A stretch of DNA of 64,000 nucleotides, from NCBI RefSeq assembly GCF_001905825.1, contig NZ_LIVV01000005.1:450594-514593 (forward strand). Direction: 5' to 3'. This stretch comes from Streptomyces sp. CB02009 (GTDB lineage Bacteria > Actinomycetota > Actinomycetes > Streptomycetales > Streptomycetaceae). Positions 35,917-44,245 of the stretch are shown here, in pieces; the stretch's first letter is position 1, and the number at the start of each line of letters is the position of its first letter. The translations under genes were made by a program, and so were the position numbers. Under the pieces are notes generated by a model, which worked only from the letters and a program-made list of their open reading frames with translations, was not told the DNA's origin and did no database searches.

Positions 35917-37995
35917 ATGACCGAGACGCCCACGGCCGCGCACCTGCGGCCGGTCCCCGACATCGACCACGACGACGAAACGCCCACCGCCCCGGTGCTG
36001 GTGGACAACCCGGCATTACCCGACCCGAAAGTCACCATCGAGAAGCGCAAGCCGGTCCTCGCCGGATGGCTCACCAACCAGCGTGACTTCCTCGCCACCG
36101 CCCGCCACACCGGCGCGAACATCGGCTACGCCGCCCTCTTCCACGGCGTCCGCATCCCCGTCTACGCCGGACGCCTCGCCCTGATGTCGCCGCGGGGAAC
36201 CTGCCGGTTCATCGCCTCCACCAACCGGTGGGTCTGGGACCGCGAGGCCGCCCCGCTGCGCGACTACGCGGTCCGCACCGAGGACGTCGAGGAGTACATG
36301 CGGCTGTCCAAGCTCCGCGCCGGCCGCATCCGGCTGCGCGGTCTGGTCACCCTCGTGTCCCTCGTATTCGGCGCCTCCTTCGCCCTCTGGCTCTACGTCG
36401 TCGCCCCCGCCTACCTGTTCCTGTTCGCCACCGGCGGCGTACTACTCCTCGGCATGGCCGGACAGCAGCCCGACTCCCCGGTCGTCGGCCCCGCCGTCCT
36501 CAAAACCGAGATTCAGAAGCTCACCGGATCGATCGTGCTGCGCGGGCTGGACTCGATCGGCAACGCGAAGATCTCCGCCGCCATCAAGAAGGGCGGCGAC
36601 ATGAACGGCCTCCGGTTCACCAGCGAAATCGTCCGCGACGGGCCCGGCTACCGCGCCGACCTCGACCTCCCCTACGGCGTCACGCCCGAGGACATCATGG
36701 AGGCCCGCAAGCCGCTGGCCTCTGGCCTGCGGCGCAAGGTCGGCTGCGTCTGGCCGTCCCCGGACCCGACCGAGCATGAAGGACGGCTGGTGCTGTGGGT
36801 CGGGGACAAGCCGATGAACGAGACCACCAAGCCCCCGTGGCCGCTGCTCAAGGCCGGGACCGTGGATCTGTTCAAGCCGGTGGTGTTCGGCAACGACCAG
36901 CGCATGCGGGACGTCACCGTCACCCTGATGTTCGCCTCGATCGTCATCGGCTCCATCCCCCGCATGGGCAAGACCTTCCTCATGCGGCTGCTCCTCCTCA
37001 TCGCCGCCCTCGACCCGCGAGCAGAGATCCACGCGTTCGACTTCAAGGGCACCGGCGACTTCGGCGCCCTCGAACCGGTCTGCCACCGCTACCGCGCCGG
37101 CGAGGACGACGAGGACATCGAATACGTCCTCGCCGCCCTGCGGGAACTGCGCGAGGAACTGCGCCGCCGGGCGAAGGTCATCAAGTCCCTGCCCCGCTCC
37201 CGATGCCCGGAGTCGAAGGTCACCCCCGAACTCGCCAACGACAAGAGCCTCGGACTGCACCCGATCGTCATCGGAGCCGACGAGTGCCAGGTGCCGTTCG
37301 AGCACAAGGAGTACGGCGAGGAACTGGAAGCGATCTGCACCGACATCACCAAGCGCGGCCCCGCGCTCGGCATGGTCGGCATGTTCGGCACCCAGCGCCC
37401 CGACGCCAAGTCCCTGCCGACCGGCATCAGCGCGAACGCGGTGCTGCGGTTCTGCCTGAAGGTCATGGGCCACACCGCCAACGACATGGTCCTGGGCACC
37501 GGCGCCTACAAGGCCGGGTACCGGGCCACGATGTTCTCCCGCTCCGACCGCGGTATCTGCTGGATGGCCGGCGAGGGCGACGATCCCCGCATCGTCGCCT
37601 CCGCGTTCGTCGACGCCGTCGCCGCCGAACAGGTCGTCACCCGCGCCCGTCAGGCCCGCGAGGAGTACGGCAACGTCACCGGCCACGCCATCGGCAAGGG
37701 CCCCAACAAGACAAGCGGCAGTGACATCCTCGCCGACGTCCTCGACGTCATCCTCGACGGCGAGAAGGCCGTGTGGTGCGAGCGCATCGCGACCCGCCTC
37801 GCTTCCCTCCGCCCGGACATGTACGCGGGGTGGAAGGGCGAGAACGTCACCGCCGCCCTCAAGCCCTACGGCATCAAGACCGGTCAGGTCTGGGGCACCA
37901 CCGACGAGGGCAAGGGCGCCAACCGGCGCGGCATCGACCGCACCGACATCACCGCCGCCATCACACGCCGTAACGCCGACCGAGCCGCCGCCTGA
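35917..37995 (+). CDS. FtsK/SpoIIIE-like DNA translocase (TraB/TraSA-type transfer protein)
   Basis: A 692-residue conjugation motor. Two adjacent TM helices lie at about residues 143-185 (LVTLVSLVFGASFALWLYVV; LFLFATGGVLLLGMAG). The ATPase domain has Walker A GSIPRMGKT (345-353) and Walker B IVIGADE (450-456). Actinomycete mycelial conjugation uses a single such hexameric pump to move double-stranded DNA between hyphae, unlike type IV secretion. A C-terminal winged-helix (about 600-690: LRPDMYAGWKGENVTAALKPYGI) would recognise the clt locus. The ATG follows AGCAGGAGACC. It is the central transfer gene of the element. Confidence 0.9.
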   Translation: MTETPTAAHLRPVPDIDHDDETPTAPVLVDNPALPDPKVTIEKRKPVLAGWLTNQRDFLATARHTGANIGYAALFHGVRIPVYAGRLALMSPRGTCRFIASTNRWVWDREAAPLRDYAVRTEDVEEYMRLSKLRAGRIRLRGLVTLVSLVFGASFALWLYVVAPAYLFLFATGGVLLLGMAGQQPDSPVVGPAVLKTEIQKLTGSIVLRGLDSIGNAKISAAIKKGGDMNGLRFTSEIVRDGPGYRADLDLPYGVTPEDIMEARKPLASGLRRKVGCVWPSPDPTEHEGRLVLWVGDKPMNETTKPPWPLLKAGTVDLFKPVVFGNDQRMRDVTVTLMFASIVIGSIPRMGKTFLMRLLLLIAALDPRAEIHAFDFKGTGDFGALEPVCHRYRAGEDDEDIEYVLAALRELREELRRRAKVIKSLPRSRCPESKVTPELANDKSLGLHPIVIGADECQVPFEHKEYGEELEAICTDITKRGPALGMVGMFGTQRPDAKSLPTGISANAVLRFCLKVMGHTANDMVLGTGAYKAGYRATMFSRSDRGICWMAGEGDDPRIVASAFVDAVAAEQVVTRARQAREEYGNVTGHAIGKGPNKTSGSDILADVLDVILDGEKAVWCERIATRLASLRPDMYAGWKGENVTAALKPYGIKTGQVWGTTDEGKGANRRGIDRTDITAAITRRNADRAAA

Positions 37996-38008
37996 CCCCA
38001 GCACCACC

Positions 38009-38042
38009 GCTAGACCTAGCAGCACCCGCTGCTAGGTCTAGC
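38009..38042. repeat. 15-bp perfect inverted repeat in CTAG-rich non-coding stretch (terminator or clt candidate)
   Basis: Perfect 15-base arms (38009-38023 and 38028-38042) with a 4-base loop, 14 bases after the translocase stop. The arms contain four CTAG tetramers and more follow within 120 bases (GCGCTAGC, ATCTAGCGTCTAG, CCGCTAGTG), although CTAG is generally rare in Streptomyces DNA. It could be the terminator of the transfer gene or a cis-acting transfer locus recognised by the translocase; the second is inference. Confidence 0.65.
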
Positions 38043-38145
38043 ACCCGCGCTAGCACCCCATAGGGCCACTGACCTGCGATCTAGCGTCTAGCGGCCCATC
38101 TGCGAAAACCCCGGGAACCCGCCCCAGGAGAGGAATCGACCGCCC

Positions 38146-38391
38146 ATGCTGACCGCTAGTGCCCTGCTCCTGCTCGCCACCCTCGCCGGTTACGCACTGT
38201 TGTGTGCGGCGTCGCCGTTCGGGACCTGCCGCAAGTGCCAGGGACTCGGCGGAAAGGTCGTCCTCGACCGCAAGGGCCGTCCCAAGAGGGCCAAGCCGTG
38301 TCGCCGGTGCAAGGGCTGCGGTAAGCGGCTCCGCGTCGGCCGGCGCCTGACCAACCACAGCCGCGCGATCCACCGCGCCGGCACCCGCTGA
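38146..38391 (+). CDS. Small membrane protein with zinc-ribbon (DnaJ-type cysteine pairs)
   Basis: An 81-residue protein with one N-terminal TM helix (ASALLLLATLAGYALLCA) followed by CRKCQGLGGK...PCRRCKGCGKRLRVGRRL. The cysteine pairs with interspersed Gly resemble a half DnaJ zinc centre. A very basic C-terminus follows. Such proteins recur next to the translocase in streptomycete elements. The role is unknown; a membrane-tethered nucleic-acid or protein contact is possible. Confidence 0.7.
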   Translation: MLTASALLLLATLAGYALLCAASPFGTCRKCQGLGGKVVLDRKGRPKRAKPCRRCKGCGKRLRVGRRLTNHSRAIHRAGTR

Positions 38392-38552
38392 CACCGGACA
38401 CGAAGCGGCCGACGGCGCCCGTCATGAGACGTACCCCGCACTTAGCCAGCGCTAGGCGGACGCGCCGTCGGCCAATCCCCCGAGCTTGTCAGCACCCGAG
38501 GTGCCCGCACCCTACCCACCCACCCCGCACCGCCGTCAAAGGAGATACCGCC

Positions 38553-38741
38553 ATGGCCGTGACCGTCTCCCTGGTCGCGCTCTTCGGACTCGTCCTGTTC
38601 CTCCTCCTCCGCTCCAAGAGCCTCGGCGCCGGAGCCGCGTTCATCGCCGCCGGATTCGGCTTCTTCCTCGCATCCACCGGCGCCGCCAAGCCCATCAACA
38701 CCCTGGCCGCCTCACTCATCGAGACCGTCCAGAACCTCTGA
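38553..38741 (+). CDS. Small two-TM hypothetical protein
   Basis: A 62-residue hydrophobic protein from ATG 38553 behind AAAGGAGA. Segments VSLVALFGLVLFLLL and GAAFIAAGFGFFLAST are predicted TM helices. It lies between the zinc-ribbon protein and the replication genes. No family is recognised; small membrane proteins are common in the spread modules of these elements. Confidence 0.68.
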   Translation: MAVTVSLVALFGLVLFLLLRSKSLGAGAAFIAAGFGFFLASTGAAKPINTLAASLIETVQNL

Positions 38742-38830
38742 CCCACCACAGCAGGAAGGGCGGCCCCCGTCTCGCCAAAGCCGGGGCCGCCCTCAAACCA
38801 GCACTCTTCACAGAACTGGAGACATCCAGC

Positions 38831-39706
38831 ATGACTCATACCCTGCCGATCCGGCGAGACGCCCGGACCGGACTCTTCCTCTCCACCGCGCTGCGGCTGG
38901 CGGCCGGCGGTCTGCCGGTCATGCCGCTGCGGGCCGACAAGGGCCCGTTCGGCAACTGCCCGGACTGCACCGGAAACGCGTGTGGCGGACGGCCGAACAT
39001 GAAGAACCCCGGCCCCTGCCAGTGCCCGCGTCCCTGCCACGCCTGGGCCGCTGCCACCACCGACCCGGCCGTCCTCTCCTCGGCCCCCTGGGCGGCCGCG
39101 TGGCGCCGTGCCGGGGCCGTCGCCTACCACCCCGGGGGCGCCGGGGTCACCGTGGTCGACCTCGACCACCAGGCCGCCGTCGACTGGGCCCGCACCACCC
39201 TTCCCCCGACCCACACCGTGGCCACGACACGGGGCGAGCACTGGATCTACCGGGGCACCACGCGCTCCGTGAACGGCGTACGCGACGGAGTCGACCTCAA
39301 GTCCATCCAGTCCTACGTGCGCTGGCGCGGACCCGGCAGCGGCGACATGGCGGCGCTGCCGAACGTCGTGCGTGCGCTGCCCGTGAAAGAGCCTGCCGTG
39401 GCCCGCCCGGCGGCATGTGTCGCCACTGCCGCTGTCCCCGCCGGGAGTGGTCAGTGCCCGCACCGGTCGCCCGCTTATCTGGAGCGCGGCATCGGCATGG
39501 CCGAGCAGCGCATCACCGAGGCCGCGAGCGCGGTCCACGCCACGGTGTACCGGACATTCCTGGCGGTGCTGTCCGCCCACGGCCGGTGCGGCTGCCTCAC
39601 CGACACGCACATCGGTCGCCTGTTCACGGCGGCGCAGGCCAAGGGGGAGTCCCCGCGGCACTGCACGGATGCCTGGTCCAACGCCCGTACGGCTCTGGGG
39701 ATGTGA
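38831..39706 (+). CDS. Bifunctional DNA primase/polymerase (prim-pol) domain protein
   Basis: A 291-residue protein of the archaeo-eukaryotic primase type. The catalytic acidic pair D110/D112 lies in VTVVDLDHQ, the GEHWIY motif carries H137, and DLKSIQSYVRWRGPGS gives the third acidic/glycine region (D155 on). A Cys-rich insertion (NCPDCTGNACGG...CQCPRPCHAW) may bind zinc. In AICEs with this replication type, prim-pol starts DNA synthesis together with the downstream ATPase. The next gene starts 2 bases after its stop. Confidence 0.82.
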   Translation: MTHTLPIRRDARTGLFLSTALRLAAGGLPVMPLRADKGPFGNCPDCTGNACGGRPNMKNPGPCQCPRPCHAWAAATTDPAVLSSAPWAAAWRRAGAVAYHPGGAGVTVVDLDHQAAVDWARTTLPPTHTVATTRGEHWIYRGTTRSVNGVRDGVDLKSIQSYVRWRGPGSGDMAALPNVVRALPVKEPAVARPAACVATAAVPAGSGQCPHRSPAYLERGIGMAEQRITEAASAVHATVYRTFLAVLSAHGRCGCLTDTHIGRLFTAAQAKGESPRHCTDAWSNARTALGM

Positions 39707-39707
39707 C

Positions 39708-41183
39708 ATGTCCGAGGACGAGAAGAACCCCGCCCGCGAAGTCATCACCGACTACGCGCAGGCCAACTTCCGGTACTTCCGCACCGCCGACGGCACCGTC
39801 TACGCCCAGCGCAACGGCCAGCCCATCGCCCGCCCGATCCGCTCCCAGGGCACCACCGGCAGCCACCGGCAGGAACTCATGGTCGGCCTGTTCAAGGACG
39901 GCTACGGCGTCTTCAACGGAACCGCACTCAAGGAGGCCCTGGACTTGATCGAGGCACTGGCGATGACCGAAGAGGTACAGGCCGTCCACATCCGCGTCGC
40001 CCCGGGCAGCGGCGGGGCGACGTGGCTCGACCTGGGCCGCGACGACGGCAAGTCCGTCCGCATCCACCCCACCGGCTGGGAGATCGTCACCCCCGAGCCG
40101 CGCGAAGTGTGCTGGCGGCGCACCCAGCTCACCGGGGAACTGCCCCTGCCCGCGAAGGACACCAACGGCAAGGGCATCGACCTGCTGCTGAGGCTGTGCA
40201 ACTTCGCCGACGCCCGCACCGAGTCCCTCGCCGTCGCCTGGCTCGTCGGCTGCCTCGGCCCCTCCGTACCCGTCCCCGCCCCCTTCCTCACCGGCCCCCA
40301 GGGCGCTGGCAAGTCCACCGGCGGCCGGATGCTCATCCGGATCATCGAGGGCATGAGCGCCGACCTGCGACGCTCCCCGAAGGACGAGGAGAGCCTGATC
40401 GCGGCCGTGGCCGCTGGATGGGTCACCGCCTTGGACAACCTTTCCCATCTCGGGCCCGACCTCTCCGACCTGCTGTGCTGCATCGTCACCGGTGCCGAGA
40501 CCGTGAAGCGGGCCCTGTTCACCGACGGCGACGTCGTGCGCTCCCGCTACCGCCGGCCGCTGCTGATGACCGGCATCGACGTCGGCGTCATCCGCCCCGA
40601 CCTCGCCGAACGCCTCCTCCCCCTCCGCCTGGAACGGCCCAGGACACGGCGGACCGAGGAAGAACTGTGGGCGGAGTTCGCCGAGGCCCTGCCCGTCATC
40701 CTCGGCTCCCTGCTCGACCTCGCCGTCCAGCTCCGCGCCACCCAGGCCGACATCCCCACCGACCTGCGCATGGCCGACTTCGCCCACCTCTGCGCCCAGC
40801 TCGACGCAGCGACCGGCCTCGGCGCACTGGACGCCTACCGGGCCAGCCTGGACGACCTCAACGACGACGTCATCGAGGGCGACCTCCTCGCCCAGACCGT
40901 CCTCAAGCACGCCGCCGGCATCGCCCCCGGCACCGAGGTCCGCATGACCTCGGCCGAGTGGCTGCACGCCCTGACCCAGCTCTACGCCGGCGAGGGAGAG
41001 TTCCGTCCCCTGCCCAAGGGGTGGCCCACCACCGGCAAGGTCCTCTCTGACCGTCTCAAGCGCCTCCAGCCCGTCCTGACCGCCCGCGCTGTCTACGTCG
41101 ACTGGGGCCGCAAGAACAGCGCCCGCTACATCGAGATCGCTCGCCCCGCGCCCCCGCAGGACGAGCCGCAGCAGATGTTCTAG
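39708..41183 (+). CDS. Replication P-loop ATPase/helicase-like protein
   Basis: A 491-residue protein with Walker A GPQGAGKST (196-204) and a following acidic Walker B-like ALDNLSHL, SRYRRPLLMTGID (sensor/arginine region) and ERLLPLRLERP. These match the SF3/DnaB-like ATPases that are paired with prim-pol in plasmids and phages. It begins 2 bases after the prim-pol stop, so the two subunits are coupled. A C-terminal helical region (SAEWLHALTQLYAGEGEF...DRLKRLQPVLTARAVYVDW) could bind DNA at the origin just downstream. A strong terminator follows. Confidence 0.8.
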   Translation: MSEDEKNPAREVITDYAQANFRYFRTADGTVYAQRNGQPIARPIRSQGTTGSHRQELMVGLFKDGYGVFNGTALKEALDLIEALAMTEEVQAVHIRVAPGSGGATWLDLGRDDGKSVRIHPTGWEIVTPEPREVCWRRTQLTGELPLPAKDTNGKGIDLLLRLCNFADARTESLAVAWLVGCLGPSVPVPAPFLTGPQGAGKSTGGRMLIRIIEGMSADLRRSPKDEESLIAAVAAGWVTALDNLSHLGPDLSDLLCCIVTGAETVKRALFTDGDVVRSRYRRPLLMTGIDVGVIRPDLAERLLPLRLERPRTRRTEEELWAEFAEALPVILGSLLDLAVQLRATQADIPTDLRMADFAHLCAQLDAATGLGALDAYRASLDDLNDDVIEGDLLAQTVLKHAAGIAPGTEVRMTSAEWLHALTQLYAGEGEFRPLPKGWPTTGKVLSDRLKRLQPVLTARAVYVDWGRKNSARYIEIARPAPPQDEPQQMF

Positions 41184-41213
41184 ACCGCGCGCCACCCGGT
41201 CCCGGCCGCACAG

Positions 41214-41256
41214 GCAAGAGGAGCACCCCGCCCCGGCGCGGCGGTGCTCCTCTTGC
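41214..41256 (+). terminator. Terminator after replication genes
   Basis: Perfect 14-base arms (41214-41227 and 41243-41256) around a GC-rich 15-base loop, followed by TCTT, 30 bases after the ATPase stop. Confidence 0.8.
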
Positions 41257-41371
41257 TCTTCGGCGGCTTGCCGCCGCCCAAAGGGCGTGCCGCTTCGCGG
41301 CTCCACATCCACTCCTGAAGGCACGCATGACAACAGACACAGCCCCTTCTCTTTTCCTAAGTGGAAACTGC

Positions 41372-41579
41372 TGCGTCACCTGCGTCACGACGGGCCTTCA
41401 AACCGGGACTGACCTGCATCAACAGGGGTGACGCAGAGCCCGAAAGTCTGCGTCACCTTGCGTCACCTGCGTCACGCCGTGACGGACACCTGCGTCACCC
41501 GTGACGCAGCACGTCACCCCCTGCGTCACCGAAACCCGCAGGTCAACGCTCCGAGTGACGCTGATGACGCAGTGACGCA
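41372..41579. repeat. Iteron array TGCGTCAC: candidate replication origin
   Basis: The octamer TGCGTCAC occurs exactly seven times in direct orientation (41372, 41381, 41449, 41459, 41468, 41491, 41522) and three times inverted (41428, 41501, 41572), with several one-mismatch copies between. Spacing of 9-10 bases within clusters would place sites on one face of the helix. The array follows the replication genes and precedes xis. It is best explained as an iteron-type origin bound by the element's replication proteins; an Xis or regulator binding array is the alternative. Confidence 0.75.
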
Positions 41580-41630
41580 GAAATCACCACCTCGGACACA
41601 TTCGCCGCCCAACTCCGACAAGGAGCCCCG

Positions 41631-41837
41631 ATGGCCAGCACCGCCCGCCGCCGTCAGCCCATCGACGAGTGGATCCCCCTGACCGACGTCCTCGCCGAGA
41701 TCGGCATCACCCGAGCCACCTACTACCGCTGGCGCAACCGCGGTTACGGCCCCGAGGTGAAGCGCCTGCCCAACGGGCACCTGCGGGTCCGCCGCAGCGT
41801 GCTCGACGCCTTCCTGAACGAACTGGAGACCGCGTGA
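41631..41837 (+). CDS. xis: Excisionase (MerR-like helix-turn-helix)
   Basis: A 68-residue DNA-binding protein: IPLTDVLAEIGITRATYYRWRNRGYGPEVKRLPNGHLRVRRSVLDAFL is a typical winged helix of the excisionase/MerR type. It bends attachment-site DNA and directs the integrase toward excision. It starts at ATG 41631 after AAGGAG and its stop overlaps the integrase GTG, the standard xis-int pair. Confidence 0.9.
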   Translation: MASTARRRQPIDEWIPLTDVLAEIGITRATYYRWRNRGYGPEVKRLPNGHLRVRRSVLDAFLNELETA

Positions 41838-43198
41838 CCGACTGGAGCTACACCGTACGGATCTGGAGCATCCGCAAGCGGCCGTACCGCAAGCCGTACC
41901 AACTCCGTTGGCAGGTGGGTACGCAGCCGCACTCCGAGTCCTTCCTGACGCTCGGGCTCGCGGAGAGCCGCCGGGCGCAGTTCATCACCGCGACCCGCGA
42001 GGGTGAGCCCTGGGACGTCGCCAGCGGCCTGCCAAAGTCCATGGTCCAGAAGGCCAAGGACATCTCCTGGTACCAGCACGCCCGGAACTACGTGGAGATG
42101 AAGTGGGACCACTCCCCCGCCTCCACGCGCCGGAACCTGGCCGAGGCCATGGCCACCGTGACGCTCGCCCTCCTGAAGGACACGAAGGGCATGGCGGATC
42201 ACAAGACCGTGCGCCGCGCGCTCTACACCTGGGGCTTCAACGTGAACCGGTGGAAGGAGGAGGCTCCGGAGGACGTCGCCGCGCTCCTCGCCTGGGTGGA
42301 GCGGAAGTCCGTCCCCACGTCATCCCTCGCGGATCGGATCCTCGTACGCCGGGCCCTGGACGCCTGCACCCGGCGCCTGGACGGCAAGACGTCCGCCGGG
42401 TCGGTCATCGCCCGCAAACGGGCCATCTTCCACCAGGCCCTGGGGCTCGCCGTCGACGCCGAGTTGCTGGCCGAGAACCCGATCCCCGCGATCAAGTGGA
42501 AGGCCCCCGAGAAGGTCGAGGAGGAGGTCGACCCCGAAGCCGTGCCGGACCCGGAGCAGGCCGCCGCGCTCCTCGCCGGCGTACGGAAGCAGGGAAGCCG
42601 CGGGCGGCACCTGGAGGCCTTCTTCGGGTGCATGTACTACTCCGCCGGCCGCCCCGGGGAGCTGGTCGGCTTACGGCTCCAGGACTGCGACCTTCCCCGC
42701 CGCGGCTGGGGCCTCCTTCGACTCCGCGAGAGCCGGGCCCGCTCGGGCAGCTCCTGGACGGACACGGGCGAGGCTCACGACCGGCGCGGCCTCAAGCACC
42801 GCACCCGGAAGACGGTCCGGTACGTGCCCATCCCGCCCGAGCTGGTCGCGATGCTCCGGTGGCACGTCACCGCCTACGGCACCCACGCCGACGGCCGGCT
42901 GTTCCGGACCGCCCGGGGCGGCATGGTCCAGGAGAGCGGCTACGGGGAGGTCTGGGCAGGCGCCCGCGAGGACGTCTTGAGCCCTGCCGAGCGGGCGACG
43001 AAGCTCGCGAAGCGACCGTATGACCTTCGTCACGCCGCCGTCTCCACATGGCTCAGTTCCGGCGTCGAGCCACAGCTGGTCGCCCAGCGGGCCGGACACT
43101 CCGTCGGGGTCCTCTTCCGCGTGTACGCGAAGTTCCTCAAGGGAGGCGACGAGGCCGCGAACGCCAAGATCTCCGCCCGCCTGAACCAGCACCGGTGA
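41834..43198 (+). CDS. int: Tyrosine recombinase (site-specific integrase)
   Basis: A 454-residue integrase from GTG 41834, overlapping xis. An N-terminal arm/SAM-like region (residues about 1-190) is followed by the catalytic domain: first Arg in YYSAGRPGELVGLRL, a Lys-containing beta-hairpin region before KHRTRKTVRYVPIP, the second box RPYDLRHAAVSTWL (Tyr replaces the more common first His, as in other streptomycete integrases), GHSVGVLFRVYAKF with the nucleophilic Tyr. It would recombine the 57-bp tRNA-Tyr core. Its gene lies 195 bases from the right att site. Confidence 0.93.
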   Translation: MTDWSYTVRIWSIRKRPYRKPYQLRWQVGTQPHSESFLTLGLAESRRAQFITATREGEPWDVASGLPKSMVQKAKDISWYQHARNYVEMKWDHSPASTRRNLAEAMATVTLALLKDTKGMADHKTVRRALYTWGFNVNRWKEEAPEDVAALLAWVERKSVPTSSLADRILVRRALDACTRRLDGKTSAGSVIARKRAIFHQALGLAVDAELLAENPIPAIKWKAPEKVEEEVDPEAVPDPEQAAALLAGVRKQGSRGRHLEAFFGCMYYSAGRPGELVGLRLQDCDLPRRGWGLLRLRESRARSGSSWTDTGEAHDRRGLKHRTRKTVRYVPIPPELVAMLRWHVTAYGTHADGRLFRTARGGMVQESGYGEVWAGAREDVLSPAERATKLAKRPYDLRHAAVSTWLSSGVEPQLVAQRAGHSVGVLFRVYAKFLKGGDEAANAKISARLNQHR

Positions 43199-43350
43199 GC
43201 GTCGCCGCCGGCCGTTGACCGGCGCCCCGGTCACAGCCGCTCAGGGTGAGCTGGATTTCCCGTCCACAGCCCGTCCAGACACGCTGGTAGACAGGGTGAT
43301 TCAGCGGGACAGGGCGAGACAGTCGGGCCCTGGTCTCACCTTTACACGCA

Positions 43351-43389
43351 AACGGCCCCTGATCGCGTTTCCGCAGATCAGGGGCCGTT
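43351..43389. terminator. Terminator between int and tRNA-Tyr
   Basis: Perfect 14-base arms (43351-43364 and 43376-43389) with an 11-base loop, 4 bases before the att repeat. It can stop int transcripts and also the tRNA-Tyr transcript coming from the other side. Confidence 0.78.
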
Positions 43390-43393
43390 CTTA

Positions 43394-43450
43394 TCGCGTG
43401 GCGACGCCAGGATTCGAACCTGGGTAGGCTAAGCCGACGGATTTACAGTC
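43394..43450. repeat. attR: right 57-bp attachment-site repeat
   Basis: Identical to 26357-26413. It spans from 5 bases beyond the tRNA-Tyr 3' end to the anticodon arm, so integration keeps the tRNA intact: the 5' half (43451-43481) is chromosomal and the 3' part comes with the element. Confidence 0.9.
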
Positions 43451-43481
43451 CGCTCCCATTGGCCACTCGGGCACATCGCCA
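43399..43481 (-). tRNA. tRNA-Tyr (anticodon GTA)
   Basis: An 83-base class II tRNA on the - strand. Acceptor arms TGGCGAT and GTCGCCA pair with one G-T, the anticodon loop is CTGTAAA, there is a long variable arm and the T loop is GGTTCGAATCC. It hosts the integrated element; its 3' 52 bases are part of the att repeat. Confidence 0.95.
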
Positions 43482-43649
43482 TGAGATCGCTGCCGTGGAG
43501 CCGCTTTTCGGCGGTGTTCCGTGGCAACGACGTAAACAATACCTGATCCCGGGGGGTGGTTCGCCACCGGATTGATCAGCGGTTCGGGCCGTGGCGCACC
43601 CCCTAGGCTTTGGGCTGTACCCCAGCATCCGAGCAAGGAGCCACGAGTC

Positions 43650-44141
43650 ATGGCCGACTCCAGTTTCGACATCGTGTCCAAGGTCGAGCGGCAGGAGGTC
43701 GACAACGCCCTCAACCAGGCCGTGAAGGAGATCTCGCAGCGCTACGACTTCAAGGGAACCAACGCCTCGATCTCGTGGTCGGGCGAGAAGATCCTCATGC
43801 AGGCCAACGGCGAGGAGCGCGTCATGGCGATCCTCGACATCTTCCAGACCAAGCTGATCAAGCGGGGCATCTCGCTGAAGTCGCTGGACGTCGAGGGTGA
43901 GCCGCAGCTGTCCGGCAAGGAGTACAAGCTCTTCGCGTCGGTGACCGAGGGCATCTCCCAGGAGAACGCCAAGAAGGTCGCCAAGGCCATCCGCGACGAG
44001 GGCCCCAAGGGCGTCAAGGCGCAGGTCCAGGGTGACGAGCTGCGGGTCAGCTCGAAGAGCCGGGACGACCTGCAGGCCGTGCAGGCGCTGCTCAAGGGCA
44101 AGGACTTCGACTTCGCGATCCAGTTCGTGAACTACCGCTGA
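43650..44141 (+). CDS. YajQ family nucleotide-binding protein
   Basis: A 163-residue protein of the UPF0234/YajQ family: MADSSFDIVSKVERQEVDNALNQ, RYDFKGTNASISW, DIFQTKLIKRGISLKSLD and VRVSSKSRDDLQAVQ-like C-terminus are the family blocks. The protein has two ferredoxin-like domains. In other bacteria YajQ proteins bind nucleotides, and some bind cyclic-di-GMP; which applies here is unknown. ATG 43650 follows AAGGAG. Confidence 0.93.
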   Translation: MADSSFDIVSKVERQEVDNALNQAVKEISQRYDFKGTNASISWSGEKILMQANGEERVMAILDIFQTKLIKRGISLKSLDVEGEPQLSGKEYKLFASVTEGISQENAKKVAKAIRDEGPKGVKAQVQGDELRVSSKSRDDLQAVQALLKGKDFDFAIQFVNYR

Positions 44142-44245
44142 CCCCGTAGCGGGTCGCGAGGCTCGTGTCCGAATACCGCCAGCCCGAGGCGCGGCGGCCC
44201 CCGCACACTGGACGTGGAAGACCCGTGCGGGGAGAGGAACCAGCC

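Larger units (their letters stand above)
41184..41630. other. 447-bp non-coding region with terminator and iterons
   Basis: No gene is supported. It contains the replication-gene terminator (41214-41256), a second GC hairpin around 41260-41280, and the TGCGTCAC repeat array (41372-41579). It lies between replication and xis-int modules, the expected place for an element origin. Confidence 0.75.
26357..43450. mobile_element. Integrated AICE (pSAM2-like) in tRNA-Tyr, about 17.1 kb
   Basis: The element is bounded by perfect 57-base direct repeats. At the right end the repeat completes an intact tRNA-Tyr; at the left end it is an orphan tRNA 3' fragment. Inside are all modules of an actinomycete integrative and conjugative element: a GntR/UTRA regulator, small spread/transfer proteins, an FtsK/TraB-like translocase, a prim-pol plus ATPase replication pair, an iteron array, and xis-int beside the right att site. 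The left 4 kb is a cargo gene of clearly lower GC. All core genes look intact, so excision is plausible. Confidence 0.93.

Noticed and set aside
37996..38145. TraB recognition repeats of the GACCCGGA type
   Set aside because: I read the stretch and saw no copies; the palindrome/CTAG pattern is reported instead as a separate observation.
41428..41682. A short + strand frame across the iteron array
   Set aside because: It is made of the repeat itself and overlaps xis out of frame; no ribosome site.
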